A stretch of DNA of 64,000 nt, taken from positions 3,224,001-3,288,000 of the forward strand of contig WJXW01000004.1 in NCBI GenBank assembly GCA_015832175.1, given 5' to 3'. The stretch's first letter is position 1. Every line of letters starts with the position of its first letter. The notes beneath the pieces were generated by a model. It searched no databases. It saw only the letters and a program-made list of their open reading frames with translations, and was not told the DNA's origin. This stretch comes from Paraphaeosphaeria minitans. Lineage: Eukaryota > Ascomycota > Dothideomycetes > Pleosporales > Didymosphaeriaceae. A program made the position numbers and the translations under genes. Of this stretch, positions 52,995 through 63,565 are shown in pieces.

Positions 52995-54941
52995 ATGGAC
53001 AAATTTCTTCGCGAATGGCGGCAGGATGCCGTAAACAAACATCAGTACGAGACAGCCATTTTCGTTGCCGACAAGCTGCTGGCGCTCACAGGTATGCGGT
53101 CGCGGAAGCAAGTACAGATACAGGGCTCACAGTGGTGCACAGGAGACGACCAAGACTCATTCTATCTGGCACAAATTCACTTCAGTACCGGCAACTATAA
53201 TCGTGCGCAGTCGTTCCTCGCCCGCGGTAACCTGACAGACCGCAACCCTCAATGCCGGTACCTCGCAGCCCACTGCGCAATCAAGCTGGGGAAGACAGAC
53301 GAGGCATTGGCGATACTGAGCGACAAGAACCCCACGCATCTCATCACGGCACCCGGCAGTGCGCGTCAGAAGCTCCGGCATGTCGACGTAAACACTCGGG
53401 CAGGCGCACGGCACAACAAACATGGCTCACGGTCCGAACGCGTGCCGACGAGCGAGGAGCGAGACAGGGAAGACATTAATAATATCAAGTCGGAGGCGGG
53501 CATGTGCTACCTGAGGGGCCTGTGTTATGCGAAGCAGAATGCTTTCGACCGGGCCAAAGAGTGCTACAAGACGGCGTGCCAGATCGACGTGCAGTGCTTC
53601 GAGGCCTTCGATGCCCTGATGACCAACTCGCTCATGTCACCTACCGAAGAGTGGAATTTCCTCGACTCGCTCAACTTCGATGCCATCAACGTTACCAACA
53701 ACCCTTCGCTTTCACAAGAGGCCGCCCAGTTCACCAAGACCCTGTATACGACGCGCTTGTCCAAGTACTCGCGCCCGACCGAGTTCGAAGAGGCAGTGGA
53801 ACAGCTGACGACGCACTACAAGCTCGCAAACAACCCAGACATCATCCTCGCCAGGGCCGACCAGCGCTATACGAGCTGCCGCTTCCGTGAAGCTCTCGAG
53901 CTGACCTCGGGGGTTTTGAAAGAGGACAAGTTCAACTTTGCAATTCTTCCTGTTCATCTCGCTGCACTCTACGAACTGAAAGAGAGGAACGTTCTTTTCC
54001 TGCTTGCACACGAACTCACAGACACGCATCCTTCGGAACCCTGTACCTGGCACGCCGTGGGCATATATTATCTCGCAACACACCGCATCGCCGAGGCACG
54101 GAGATACTTCTCCAAGGCTTCTGTCATGGATCCGCATTTTGGACCTGCTTGGATAGGTTTTGCACACACGTTCGCGGAAGAAGGAGAGCACGATCAAGCT
54201 ATCTCAGCATATTCGACCGCAGCGCGACTGTTCCAAGGCACGCATCTCCCACAGCTCTTACTAGGCATGCAGAATCTACAGCTAAACAACATTACCCTCG
54301 CACACGAATATCTAGACACTGCGTACCAGCTCTGTCCAACTGATCCGCTGCTGCTCAACGAAATGGGTGCAGTATACTATCACGAAGGTCATCTGATGGA
54401 GGCCATCTCCATGTTCCGCCGTGCTCTTGGGATTAGTGAACAGAACAATGCCGACATCGCGTCTCTCATCCCCATCCGCACGAACCTAGGGCACGCTCTT
54501 CGCCGCGATGGACAACTGGAAGAAGCTTTACAAACGTTCGAAGACGTCCTGCGCCACGGTGTCAAAGATGCTTCTGTCTTCTCTGCAAAAGGGCTTGTGT
54601 TGCTCGAGTTTGGGAGAACATGGGACGCTGTCACGGCGTTCCACGAGGCGCTCGCAGTCGCACCGCAGGATCCCATGGCCACTGACCTACTCAACCGTGC
54701 CCTCGAAGCCAATGAAGAAGACGCAAGTTGCGCAAGCGCAGGCAAGACTATTGGTATCGAGCAGAGCTCGGGTGGAGAAGACAGCGATGAGGAGATTGAG
54801 GAAGTAGAGCGCTTGCTGGGCGGCAGGCTCAGGGAGATCCAGCAGAACAAGGTCGCAGGGAGGAGCCGGAGGAGGAGAAATGTGCCTCTAGACGATCCTA
54901 GTGCTTTGGAAGAAAGTATGGCGGTCGACTCGGATGGGTAG
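52995..54941 (+). CDS. Anaphase-promoting complex subunit Cdc16/Cut9
   Basis: Exons 52995-53091 and 53143-54941 with a 51-nt intron (GTATGC..GCACAG); because 51 is a multiple of three and stop-free, an unspliced reading frame also stays open and would insert 17 residues. The spliced protein is 631 aa, beginning MDKFLREWRQDAVNKHQYE. TPR repeats fill it, for example the segment DSFYLAQIHFSTGNYNRAQSF and CYLRGLCYAKQNAFDRAKECY; the Cdc16 hallmark NSLMSPTEEWNFLDSL lies in the middle, and NEMGAVYYHEGHLMEAI in the second half. The acidic Glu-rich C-terminus with Arg-rich patch (RSRRRRN) is disordered. As part of the APC/C it acts in ubiquitination at mitosis. Confidence 0.94.
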   Translation: MDKFLREWRQDAVNKHQYETAIFVADKLLALTGMRSRKQVQIQGSQWCTGDDQDSFYLAQIHFSTGNYNRAQSFLARGNLTDRNPQCRYLAAHCAIKLGKTDEALAILSDKNPTHLITAPGSARQKLRHVDVNTRAGARHNKHGSRSERVPTSEERDREDINNIKSEAGMCYLRGLCYAKQNAFDRAKECYKTACQIDVQCFEAFDALMTNSLMSPTEEWNFLDSLNFDAINVTNNPSLSQEAAQFTKTLYTTRLSKYSRPTEFEEAVEQLTTHYKLANNPDIILARADQRYTSCRFREALELTSGVLKEDKFNFAILPVHLAALYELKERNVLFLLAHELTDTHPSEPCTWHAVGIYYLATHRIAEARRYFSKASVMDPHFGPAWIGFAHTFAEEGEHDQAISAYSTAARLFQGTHLPQLLLGMQNLQLNNITLAHEYLDTAYQLCPTDPLLLNEMGAVYYHEGHLMEAISMFRRALGISEQNNADIASLIPIRTNLGHALRRDGQLEEALQTFEDVLRHGVKDASVFSAKGLVLLEFGRTWDAVTAFHEALAVAPQDPMATDLLNRALEANEEDASCASAGKTIGIEQSSGGEDSDEEIEEVERLLGGRLREIQQNKVAGRSRRRRNVPLDDPSALEESMAVDSDG

Positions 54942-55631
54942 TGCCCGAAGTAGATTCGCACTGTAATTGTAATGTTTTGTCTGTTAGCGAGGGCGTTGCA
55001 TGGGCGGAATTTGGGTAGTGTTTCATGGTTCTTCAAGAGAGCAAAAGCATGGTTACGGCGTGCTTGGCACTTGGTGTCCTACCTATGGGACATTCGTGTG
55101 GGTTCGTACTTTTTGCATCTCCAAACGTTGGATTGCCCCACTCGAAATTGGACCTCAAACTTTCGATAACAACATTCTCTCTGAAACTCTAGATTCTAGT
55201 ATGAGAAGTCCTTCAAGTCCATCTGCCTGTTAACTACAAGGACGTCGTACGCAGCTCCCATTGGAGGGCCCACTTCGGCTTTTTGGTCTATCTTGATTGC
55301 TAGCCAGTCAAGAAAACTTCAATTGCATGGGAGCTTTCTTCGAGCCAAGAAATACTGATGACTTTAGGGCGATGAATGTAGAGTAAATCAATATCCACCA
55401 ATGAGCCTCCAGACTATATCATAAACCACGAACATGTGACACTTTAGCCAGATAGTATCCCCAGAGGAACCTTGGGACAATGACAGTTCTTATATTAGGG
55501 AATTAGTCTGTCGTTCTTTCGATGAGAAGTTTCGAAAAGGTGCAAGAAACTCTGGAAAAACATTCGGACACTCGCGGTACCACAGAAAGACGACAACATA
55601 ACCTCACTGCTTTCATTGCATCACGCCGAAA
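54942..55631. other. Intergenic
   Basis: 690 bp between two plus-strand genes. No RNA gene, repeat or coding feature supported. Confidence 0.4.
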
Positions 55632-56672
55632 ATGCGTCTCCTACTGTCTGTTGTCGCGCTCATATCAAAGACACTCACGGCACCACTTCAGCCCATCCAA
55701 TCAGTCGACTTCTCGTCTTACGGCCTCACCTACCAAGCTGACCCATCACTGACAAACTACCTGGGAGTCTTCTTCCTCGGCGACAAGCCCTCGGTCTACT
55801 TCTACCTCTCCAGCGGAAACAACGCAATCAGCCTAAAAGCCCTAAACAAGGGCAGCCCCGTCATCAACCCCACAAAAGGCACGCAAGGCGTGCGCGACCC
55901 CTCCATCATCGCTGGCGGCGGACCCGAAGCAGGCAAAAAATGGTACATCATCGGCACCGACCTCAACATCGGCAAGACGACCTGGGACGCCTCGCAACGC
56001 ACCGGCAGCCGGGGCATCTTCGTGTGGGAATCCACGGACCTCGTCAACTGGACAAACGAGCGCCTCATCGTCGTGGAGGACGCGACCGCGGGGATGGTCT
56101 GGGCGCCTGCTGCCGTGTGGGATGCGGAAAAGGCGCAGTACGCGGTGTTCTGGGCGTCGAAATTCTACGCCGGGAGTGATTCGAAGCATACGGGAAGCCC
56201 GTCGGCGACACGGATTCGGACGGCGTATACGTCCGACTTCAAGACATTTTCTGCGCCGAAGGATTATATTAATTACAGTCCGACGAATATCATTGACATT
56301 GATGTTTTACCTCTCGGCAACGACGCGTATGCCCGCTTTCTCAAAGACGAGAGCGCGAAGACCGTGTTCATGGAGGTTTCTTCGACGGGGCTGTTCGGGA
56401 CGTGGACAAGGCCGGGAGGGAGCAATGCTATTATCGAGAAGGGCGTAGAGGGTCCGGCAAGCTATTGGGATAACCAGGTTGATGGGAAGGCGCATTTGTT
56501 GTTGGACTTTTATGGGAGCGATGGATATCATCCGTATAGCAGTGCAGATGTTAGAGGCGGGAAGTGGAGTGCGAGTGATAGGGGTGCGTTTCCGAAGAAC
56601 TTAAGGCATGGGAGTGTACTACCTGTGACGGATGCGCAAGGTAGGGCTGTGAGTGCGAGATGGCCCTCTTAA
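55632..56672 (+). CDS. GH43-like secreted arabinan/xylan hydrolase
   Basis: An intronless 346-aa protein from the ATG at 55632, with a signal peptide (MRLLLSVVALISKTLTAPL). The GH43 five-bladed propeller is indicated by SVYFYLSSGNNAISL at the start, then GVRDPSIIAGGG (catalytic base Asp near 88), VWAPAAVWD, NIIDIDVL (pKa-modulating Asp near 222) and GVEGPASYWD (catalytic acid Glu near 271). These three acidic residues are in the expected order. The family contains alpha-arabinofuranosidases and beta-xylosidases; the exact specificity is not predictable here. It has no carbohydrate-binding module. The gene is intact. Confidence 0.85.
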   Translation: MRLLLSVVALISKTLTAPLQPIQSVDFSSYGLTYQADPSLTNYLGVFFLGDKPSVYFYLSSGNNAISLKALNKGSPVINPTKGTQGVRDPSIIAGGGPEAGKKWYIIGTDLNIGKTTWDASQRTGSRGIFVWESTDLVNWTNERLIVVEDATAGMVWAPAAVWDAEKAQYAVFWASKFYAGSDSKHTGSPSATRIRTAYTSDFKTFSAPKDYINYSPTNIIDIDVLPLGNDAYARFLKDESAKTVFMEVSSTGLFGTWTRPGGSNAIIEKGVEGPASYWDNQVDGKAHLLLDFYGSDGYHPYSSADVRGGKWSASDRGAFPKNLRHGSVLPVTDAQGRAVSARWPS

Positions 56673-56962
56673 GAAGTGTTGTCCTATGGATCTCTTCACG
56701 GATTATACTTGCACCGGTCTGAGCTGTACTGGCACGCCAGAGAATCAAGAACGTTCATATGATCTCTTGGGTGATAGTATTCGAAGAGAAAGATAAGCTA
56801 CACATTATATCTATACAGATCCGGGGAACACGCACTGCACGTGGCACTTATCTATGTTTACAGGTACTCTAGGGACGAATGGCCCAACGCAATTTGCTAT
56901 CTGCGTCATACTACCAACATCAATAACTGCTTTGTTTCATACATTTCTCTGTCATCGGCCGC

Positions 56963-58928
56963 TCAAGCCGACACATGCTTCTCTGACTCAACTTCTTCCA
57001 CATTCTGCTCCCTCAATACCTGGACGCCCATCTTCTCCAATGGGTCCTCACTAGCCTCGCCGCGATGGTACAGCTGGCGACTGACATGCTCCGTCAGATA
57101 TTGATCGAAGTCTCGGAGGCAAACGCTAGCGATAATGGCAAGGCCACCAAGCGCAACAGCGAAGTAGTACACGTAGGCGTACGACTTGGAGTAAGCCGTG
57201 GAGACGGCGATGTTGGTGGTGTGAAGGATCTCAGAGTTCATGCCCGTAACGTTGAGCAAAGCGGCCTGTGTGCCGGCGCTGACAGCGGTCATGAGCTCTG
57301 GCACGGAGTCGGCGGGTAGACCAGCGGATGTCACGGCGGATGGGACGAGGGAGGTGAGGTAGCCGGGGACTTTGTTGGTGTAGATGGCAGTGAATGCTGC
57401 GGTGAAGATGGAACCGAAAATCGTGCGTGACGCGGAGATGACGGCTGGAACTCGTGTTAGCTCTCGCCACATGTGGGATTGGGTATTAATTTTCTTACAA
57501 AAAGCCACACCGAGGTCTTGATCCGAGACCACGTACTGCACCATGATAGCTGCAATGACCTCGCCCCAGCCAATTGTCAATCCACCTAGGAAGCTGAACG
57601 CGATGGCCTCGCTCTTCTTCTCCACGGTAATGCTCGCCATGGCACCCAGGAAAGCAGTCATCCAGATACTACTCGCTAGGATTTGGTATCGAATGTGCTT
57701 GATAAAGTGCATAAGCGGTCCCAGCAGCACAATACCGCCCCAGAGCCCGAACGCCGCCGTGGTAGACAGCCATGCGGACTCTTCCCACGATCCTACCGTC
57801 GACCCGAAAATGTTCGCAATCTGCTGAGGCCAGATTATGAAGAGCGCGATGTTCATCACGCCGTATGTTGCGGAGATGACTTCTAGGCACGTAAAGCCGC
57901 GCAAGTCGCGGAAAAGGCGCATGGGTATGATGGGCTGAGCCGGCGTGAGGAAGACTTCGTAGAGGATGAAAGCCACTGTCGCTATAGCGCCGGTGATCAA
58001 AAGACCAAGAATCTTGGGCGAGTCCCAAGGTTGCGCTGGTCCTCCCCATGAGATGCCGAGCAGGAACAGTGTGAGACCTACGACGAGGAGGAAAACTCCG
58101 ATGAAGTCGAGTTTCTTGATCTCGTCCATCTTGCTAGACTTTTTGCCGTGGAGTTGGACGTATGATGGTGGGTGGTAGAATACAGCCCAAAGGAGCGTGC
58201 CGGGTACTAATCGGTTATGTTAGTCGCAACTCGCGAGACGAAGCTATCCTGCACTCACCCATCAGAATGATGAAGATGTAGTAGATCCATCGCCAATTAG
58301 CTACGATAGCCAATCTCAAGCCAATATAGGCTCCAAATCCAGTCGCGATCACATTCGGCACAACGACAGCCGCCGTTCCGATGAACTTCGATTTATTGCT
58401 CATGAGCTCACCCGCAAGCAGAGGGTAAGATGCTGGCACACCAGACGCGATACCCATGAGGACTTGAGCTCCAATGAGCGTCTCGATGGACTGAGCGGTA
58501 GCAGCGACAATGCCACCGATAATTGCAAGAGCACATGACGCAAGGGCAAATCCACGGCGACCAAAGCGATCAGACAGGCGGCCAAAAAGAAGCAACGAGA
58601 TTGGCTGCGAGATAGTCCAGACAGTAGGTACAAGTGCCGTGTTAAGGCTGGGACCGATGTCTTGAGCGATCGCAGCTCCGAGGACGGCGGCAGTGGCTTG
58701 GAACTGGAAGTAGGTTGCGCACACAATGATTCCGGTCCCAGCAAAGCTACCTATCATCCTGGGGCTCCAGAAGTAGCCATTGGGCAGGAGAGTCTTCTCT
58801 GTGGCCAGGGCTTGCGATCGAATCTTGTCGGCTTCTTCTGAGTTCATTGACTGGGCAGAAGAGTCATTGAGATCTTTAGGGTGGTCTTCCACCGTAGGGG
58901 AAATCTTGGACTCCACTGTGTCTGCCAT
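56963..58928 (-). CDS. MFS efflux transporter, TRI12-like
   Basis: Three exons, 58259-58928, 57499-58206 and 56963-57450, joined by introns of 52 and 48 nt, giving 621 aa. An alternative acceptor six bases on at the second intron would remove two residues. After a hydrophilic N-terminus of about 65 residues come the typical MFS features: the loop 2-3 motif GRLSDRFGRRGF and ALASCALAIIGGIVAA, about 14 hydrophobic segments in total, and a C-terminus that ends VESEKHVSA. It resembles fungal trichothecene efflux pumps of the TRI12 group (14-TM drug:proton antiporters), at the plasma membrane. The substrate is unknown and no trichothecene-cluster genes are nearby. No lesion was seen. Confidence 0.88.
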
Positions 58929-60407
58929 CTTGACCTGGTGTGGGAGGGAGCACAACGTACAAGAAGATTGGCAAAGAGGCCTCGCGATTGGGAGCGCGTA
59001 CCAGGTCTGGAAGGAATTGTCGAGCAGAAACGAAGAGTTGTCTCAAAGGGAGGGCGCGTCCTATTCATGAACCCCAAACACGCATGAGAAAGGAGAGATC
59101 AGTTCACACCATACCTACTGACTCGCCCCTCCAAAGAACCATGTGAAAAGCTAGAGTGAACCATGCTGTTCGCAGTAAAGCAAGCTATGATCAATATAAT
59201 GGCGGACACGACCCTCGCCCGATGGATGACATCCGTACAAGCTCACGCTGATGAACAGGCGGAAGGGGAGAAGGGCTAGAAGCCGCACTCGTCATGCATA
59301 ATTATCTTGTGAAGATTGTCCTCAACAGACGCACGAGCGGATAGTGATAGCCTTGTGTCCAGTCTCTCCATCCAGGGTCCAAGAAATTCGCCTCGTCGGG
59401 GAGTCGCATCCCACGTTGCCTGTAACAGTGGGTCTGGACGGTAGCAAACGCATGCTGTGCTGAAACGCTATAATGATCCTCCACGCTTGAGCCATGCGCC
59501 ATAGTCGTGCCCGACTCCCGAGTAGCGCCCGAGCGTAAATCCCGCTTCCAAACTGGAAAAAGGAATGTTGTACTCGCCCCACGTGATGCTAAGGCGGTTG
59601 GCACGTTAGGCGAGAAACTGGCGGCAACTCTCCTGTTGGTGGATGGCATTTCGTTCAGGAACAGCGGCATGATGCTGCATGTAACACCTAATAGATAAAA
59701 CGATTACTAGCGCTGCTAGTAACTCTAAGAAAAGTCTTTTGTGCATTATTTGAATTAATAAAAACTATTACATATATTAACATATTTGTATTAAAGTGTT
59801 CTTCTTAAAACAACTAGGTTTAGTATTAAATCCTTGTCCAGTAATTAAAGCCTTGATAAACCTGTAATTTTTCTTTAAAATTTTCTAGATTTCATATAAA
59901 AATATAGATTTTAATATTATGACTATATCAATATTGGATACAATGAATAAAAACATGATTATTTGGTTACTAAAGGGTCTTTCCTACTAACGAACCATAT
60001 GCATTTCGCCGCTTACTAGTGCTACACACCAGGTGCCAAGCTGAGGCAGGGGAGGCCATGAGGTACCTAAATGAGGCGGTGAGAACGCTGAGCTAGCGCA
60101 GCAGCGATCCCAACCGCAAAAAGGAAAACGTGACACATGACAAGCGAAAAAAAGTAAATGAAACTGATTCGAAATGGTCTCCATATATGCGAGTAGCGAC
60201 AGGTGTGATGAGATTGAACTATCAGCTTCATTGGTGCGAATAAACACAGAGCGGGTCTACACCTCGAGACCGTGGCATTCATTGGCAGCAGCGTAGACCA
60301 TTAGCTACTTTGTTTGTCCGGATGTTGAGTAAAGAGAAGTCCTGGATACCATCCTGTTTGAATTACTTGGATCACCCGAGCTGCGGCTTTGGCAAAGATA
60401 CCTCTGT
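58929..60407. other. Intergenic with AT-rich island
   Basis: 1.5 kb. The AT-rich island at 59697-59995 is separately listed. At 59282-59690, minus-strand frames hold short protein-like pieces (EYNIPFSSLEAGFTLGRYSG) with a stop between; these may be a gene relic, but I cannot assign a family. Confidence 0.4.
59697..59995. repeat. AT-rich island, possible decayed repeat
   Basis: About 300 bp made mostly of A and T with many TA and AT dinucleotides, standing out against GC-richer coding DNA on both sides. No coding frame. The composition resembles RIP-mutated repeat relics of ascomycetes, but no parent element is visible here. Confidence 0.6.
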
Positions 60408-61779
60408 TCAACTCTGGCTCACACGAATCTGCACCTCGCGGTCCACCATGATTCCGTTGCCGGCGTCACGCTGAGCCGACGAGGTAACAATGTTCTTCTG
60501 ACTGTGATCGTCGTCGAGCAAGGAGTTGCTGTCAGCTGTCCCGCCGTAGATTCGCGTTTCGGTGCCCTTTTGGCTCGCTAATCTTGATTGATGCTTCTGG
60601 CTCGACAACCCCTCCTCCAGCTCCAGGTAGCGGTCTGTTGACTTCTGCTTTTTACTGCGCTTGTCGCTTCGGATGGTGGAGCGCAGATTGAGTACCTTCT
60701 CCAACAGCGGCCGCAGAGCGGGAAGGTTGGCAACGATGATCCCTATGCCGAGTTCTGCTTGTGCCCACGCAGCCACATCCATAGAATTGTAGAGAAAGTT
60801 CTGGGTCGCGCTCAAGTTGACAGTGATGGAAAGCCGAACAAGGGGAGCGATCGATCCGACGATTCCGAGACTGAGCAGTGCGATGACGGAAAGTTTGATT
60901 CGCATGTCCATTTGAACTTTCCAGAGCAGAGGAATTGGGCTATGTTGTTGTTTAGTATTTCGACAAGAACAGAGGTTTGATTGTGGGTTGACAACGTACA
61001 TTAGAGCACAGAACCAGTCCGTGAATATGGAAACAGCTGAAAGAGCGAAGCTGAAGCCGGTGATGTTGCTCTGAGCATTGCAGTGACCGTTGGGAATTTT
61101 TGTTGGCTTCCAATTCATGCTACGAGTCATCAGCATGTCTATTTCTTAGCCATGTCCAATCTCATGCCATAAGAGATGCTAAGATTCCGAACTAAGGGCG
61201 ATGACAAGTGACTCTTTGGTGCTAACTTACGCGACGGGATCACAATGAAAGAACTCATAGATCGTCGTAGATGTCATTACGAGGAATACAGCCCCCATAC
61301 AACAGTAGATGGGTATCGTGTAGAGTAGCTGCTTGTTGGCTATGCGAAGAAGTGTGAAGCAAATTGACCATTTAACCGGAATGGCGGCAAGACACCACAT
61401 AGTCTGCATAATGAACCACCACTCAAAAAACATTAGTACGAGGTACCTTTTCGCCCACTTCTATGGTGATAAAACTTACAAACATCGCAGTCTCCCGCTG
61501 CTTCGAAGTAAGCTGATCATCTCTTAGACCACCACCGGTGAACGCAATTCCAAGCATTCCAGCCGTAGAGACAACAAAGATCGGCTTTCATCCATTAGTC
61601 GAGCTGTCTCTCTTGAGCACTGTCTTAAAACTCACGATTGCAATGAGCATGCACCAATCATCCGGGCCCCAAGCTTTCCTTGAGAGGCGCACATAGAACC
61701 TGAGCGCCCAAGACAGGACATCGAACACCAGGAGAAGGAGGGTACAAATTGCGAGACCAGGAGCAGTAGCGCCAGCCAT
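60408..61779 (-). CDS. Rhodopsin-like seven-TM fungal membrane protein (Rhodopsin_fung type)
   Basis: Five exons, 61636-61779, 61480-61584, 61231-61421, 61000-61119 and 60408-60939, with introns of 51, 58, 111 and 54 nt; the sum is 1092 nt, giving 363 aa. The protein has about seven hydrophobic helices. It carries the family's conserved patches: VLSWALRFYVRLSRKAWGPDDW after helix 1, IPVKWSICFTLLRI in the middle, MNWKPTKIPNGHC and a helix-6/7 DWFCAL segment, plus a long cytoplasmic tail with Lys/Ser/Glu-rich, probably disordered sequence. Proteins of this family are integral membrane proteins of unknown function, sometimes near secondary-metabolite genes. All splice junctions keep frame with no lesion. 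Confidence 0.82.
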
Positions 61780-63565
61780 TGCCGTGAAATAAGATCAAAA
61801 CTTGCAATTTGGCTGGTACCGACGAGCAGCAACCCTAGAGCGAAGACCTGATCGTTTATAGGAGAATTTGAAGGAGTTACTGAGTGCGAGGCTGCAATAA
61901 GACTGAAGATCACATATGTGCTCCAGCTCCGCTGGCGAGCCTCGAAGCGGTTCGTGTCAGGGACAAGGAGGTTTCCAACGCCTCGCACACGTTCGCAGGC
62001 AAAATCAACCACGCATTTGGAAGCTTTCGAAGTCGATCGTTGCAAAGGATAGTGTTCAGGAACACTTCTGTTCACATTCCTCCTGTTCTCGTTCCGGAGC
62101 TTGGATAGCCCAACGGCTTGTCCAACGGTCACCGCACGTCCGAGTTGCTTTTCACAGTTTCAAAAGTCAGATATCTCCAATCAGAGCCCGCGTAGGTGTC
62201 TGCCCTTATTTCTGCACCTCTCCGCGACGGGAATGCAGATCCACCCACGCACGGTTAAGCGGGACAAAAAGGAGTCTGAAAACCAATCCCATGGCAAGAG
62301 TGCAGAATCTTGCAATAGCATGGAAATCCAGCACACTCCTACAGCGATCGGACCATATTAAGATGAGCCTCCGCGATACCGTTGTCGGAGCAATTTGACC
62401 GATCTCCTCCCTACATTTCTGTCACTGGTGTTCTCTAGCACTTCTGTAGGCTCCGTCTCAGACTGCATGAGTCAACGGTCGGGCAACTTATACTGATTAT
62501 CCGACTTCCATCAGCCACCTTACCGCAATACAGTCTCCAGGCGACCTGTCGCTCTGGCGTCAAGTGTAACATCGCGTGTTTCTCTTGTGAGGATGCAGTG
62601 TGTTCCCAAGTCAGTAGAGTCAGTGCCGGGGTAGGTACCGATCGGGTATAGGAAGTGACCGTTCTTTATCGTACTAAAGAGGCCCATTTTTACATAAAAA
62701 ACTATAGCTAGAAGACTTTACTACATAACTAAACTGGGGAAAGAATTTGAAGTAAAATAATAAGATGATCAAATTCAGTAGTAAATAGATGTTTTAAGCG
62801 TTACCTAAGTGTTTCTGTTGTAAGTTTTCTTTAAATAAGATTAAAGAATAAGCACCTAAGCTCGGCTATTCATATTCACAAGCATAAGAATCTTGACGAA
62901 AGGTAGTTGATTCTGGTGGGCGCTCGCTTCCAACAGCCGCCCGGTAGATACGTACCCCGGCACTGACTCCACAAGATTGCCGGGGCTATAATTCTCGCTT
63001 TCATCAGTTCGTATGTATAGCCATCACTCCTTATATCGCTACTGAATGCCTGTGCTCATAGAGTAATTGTAATGACGATCACACGGGCGAGCGGCTCACT
63101 CCGTGCAGCCGCCGGCTTCTGACCATGCGCACACCCGTGCGCACGTAAACCTCGGGTGCGCGTGCATCGGGGAACGTTGCTAAGTCTCGTCACATTGGGA
63201 TCCAATCATTCGCAACTTGCAGCCTCGTTATGCATAACGTGTCTCCTCGTCGAGGCGTTGATCTGCGTAGGATTCGCTCGTCGCGGCTGAATGTGCATGC
63301 GTTACAGCATCGGAGATGTATTGCAAAAGGTCACTGAACATTCATGAGGGATGGACCGTGTAGGTGGAATACCAGTGATTGTGTACGAGATCTTGAGTCC
63401 ACGTTACTCCGGGATATATTGCAATTCATCTTTATTGTGACTACTCGAATATGTCCGGGGAAAATTCAGGAGTACCACGCCCTGTTCCGCGGATTCTGAG
63501 CCAACCAGTGTGGGTCAGTTACTCGTATCTGTCCTACACTTCCTCTCAGGGGCGGAAAAGATCAT
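61780..63565. other. Intergenic, 1.8 kb, AT-rich in part
   Basis: No supported gene. An AT-rich stretch lies at 62680-62870. Open frames at 61632-62398 overlap on both strands and show no recognisable motif. Confidence 0.45.
62680..62870. repeat. Second AT-rich island
   Basis: About 190 bp rich in A, T and TA steps (TACATAAAAAACTATAG, then TTTAAATAAGATTAAAGAA), without a coding frame. It resembles the island at 59.7 kb. Confidence 0.5.

Noticed and set aside
56963..61779. A secondary-metabolite cluster around the MFS pump and rhodopsin-like gene
   Set aside because: No polyketide synthase, NRPS, terpene cyclase or P450 was seen nearby; two membrane proteins and an SDR fragment are not enough.
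61632..62132. 166-codon minus-strand frame overlapping the rhodopsin-like exon 1
   Set aside because: It is in another frame from the spliced model that keeps all family motifs.
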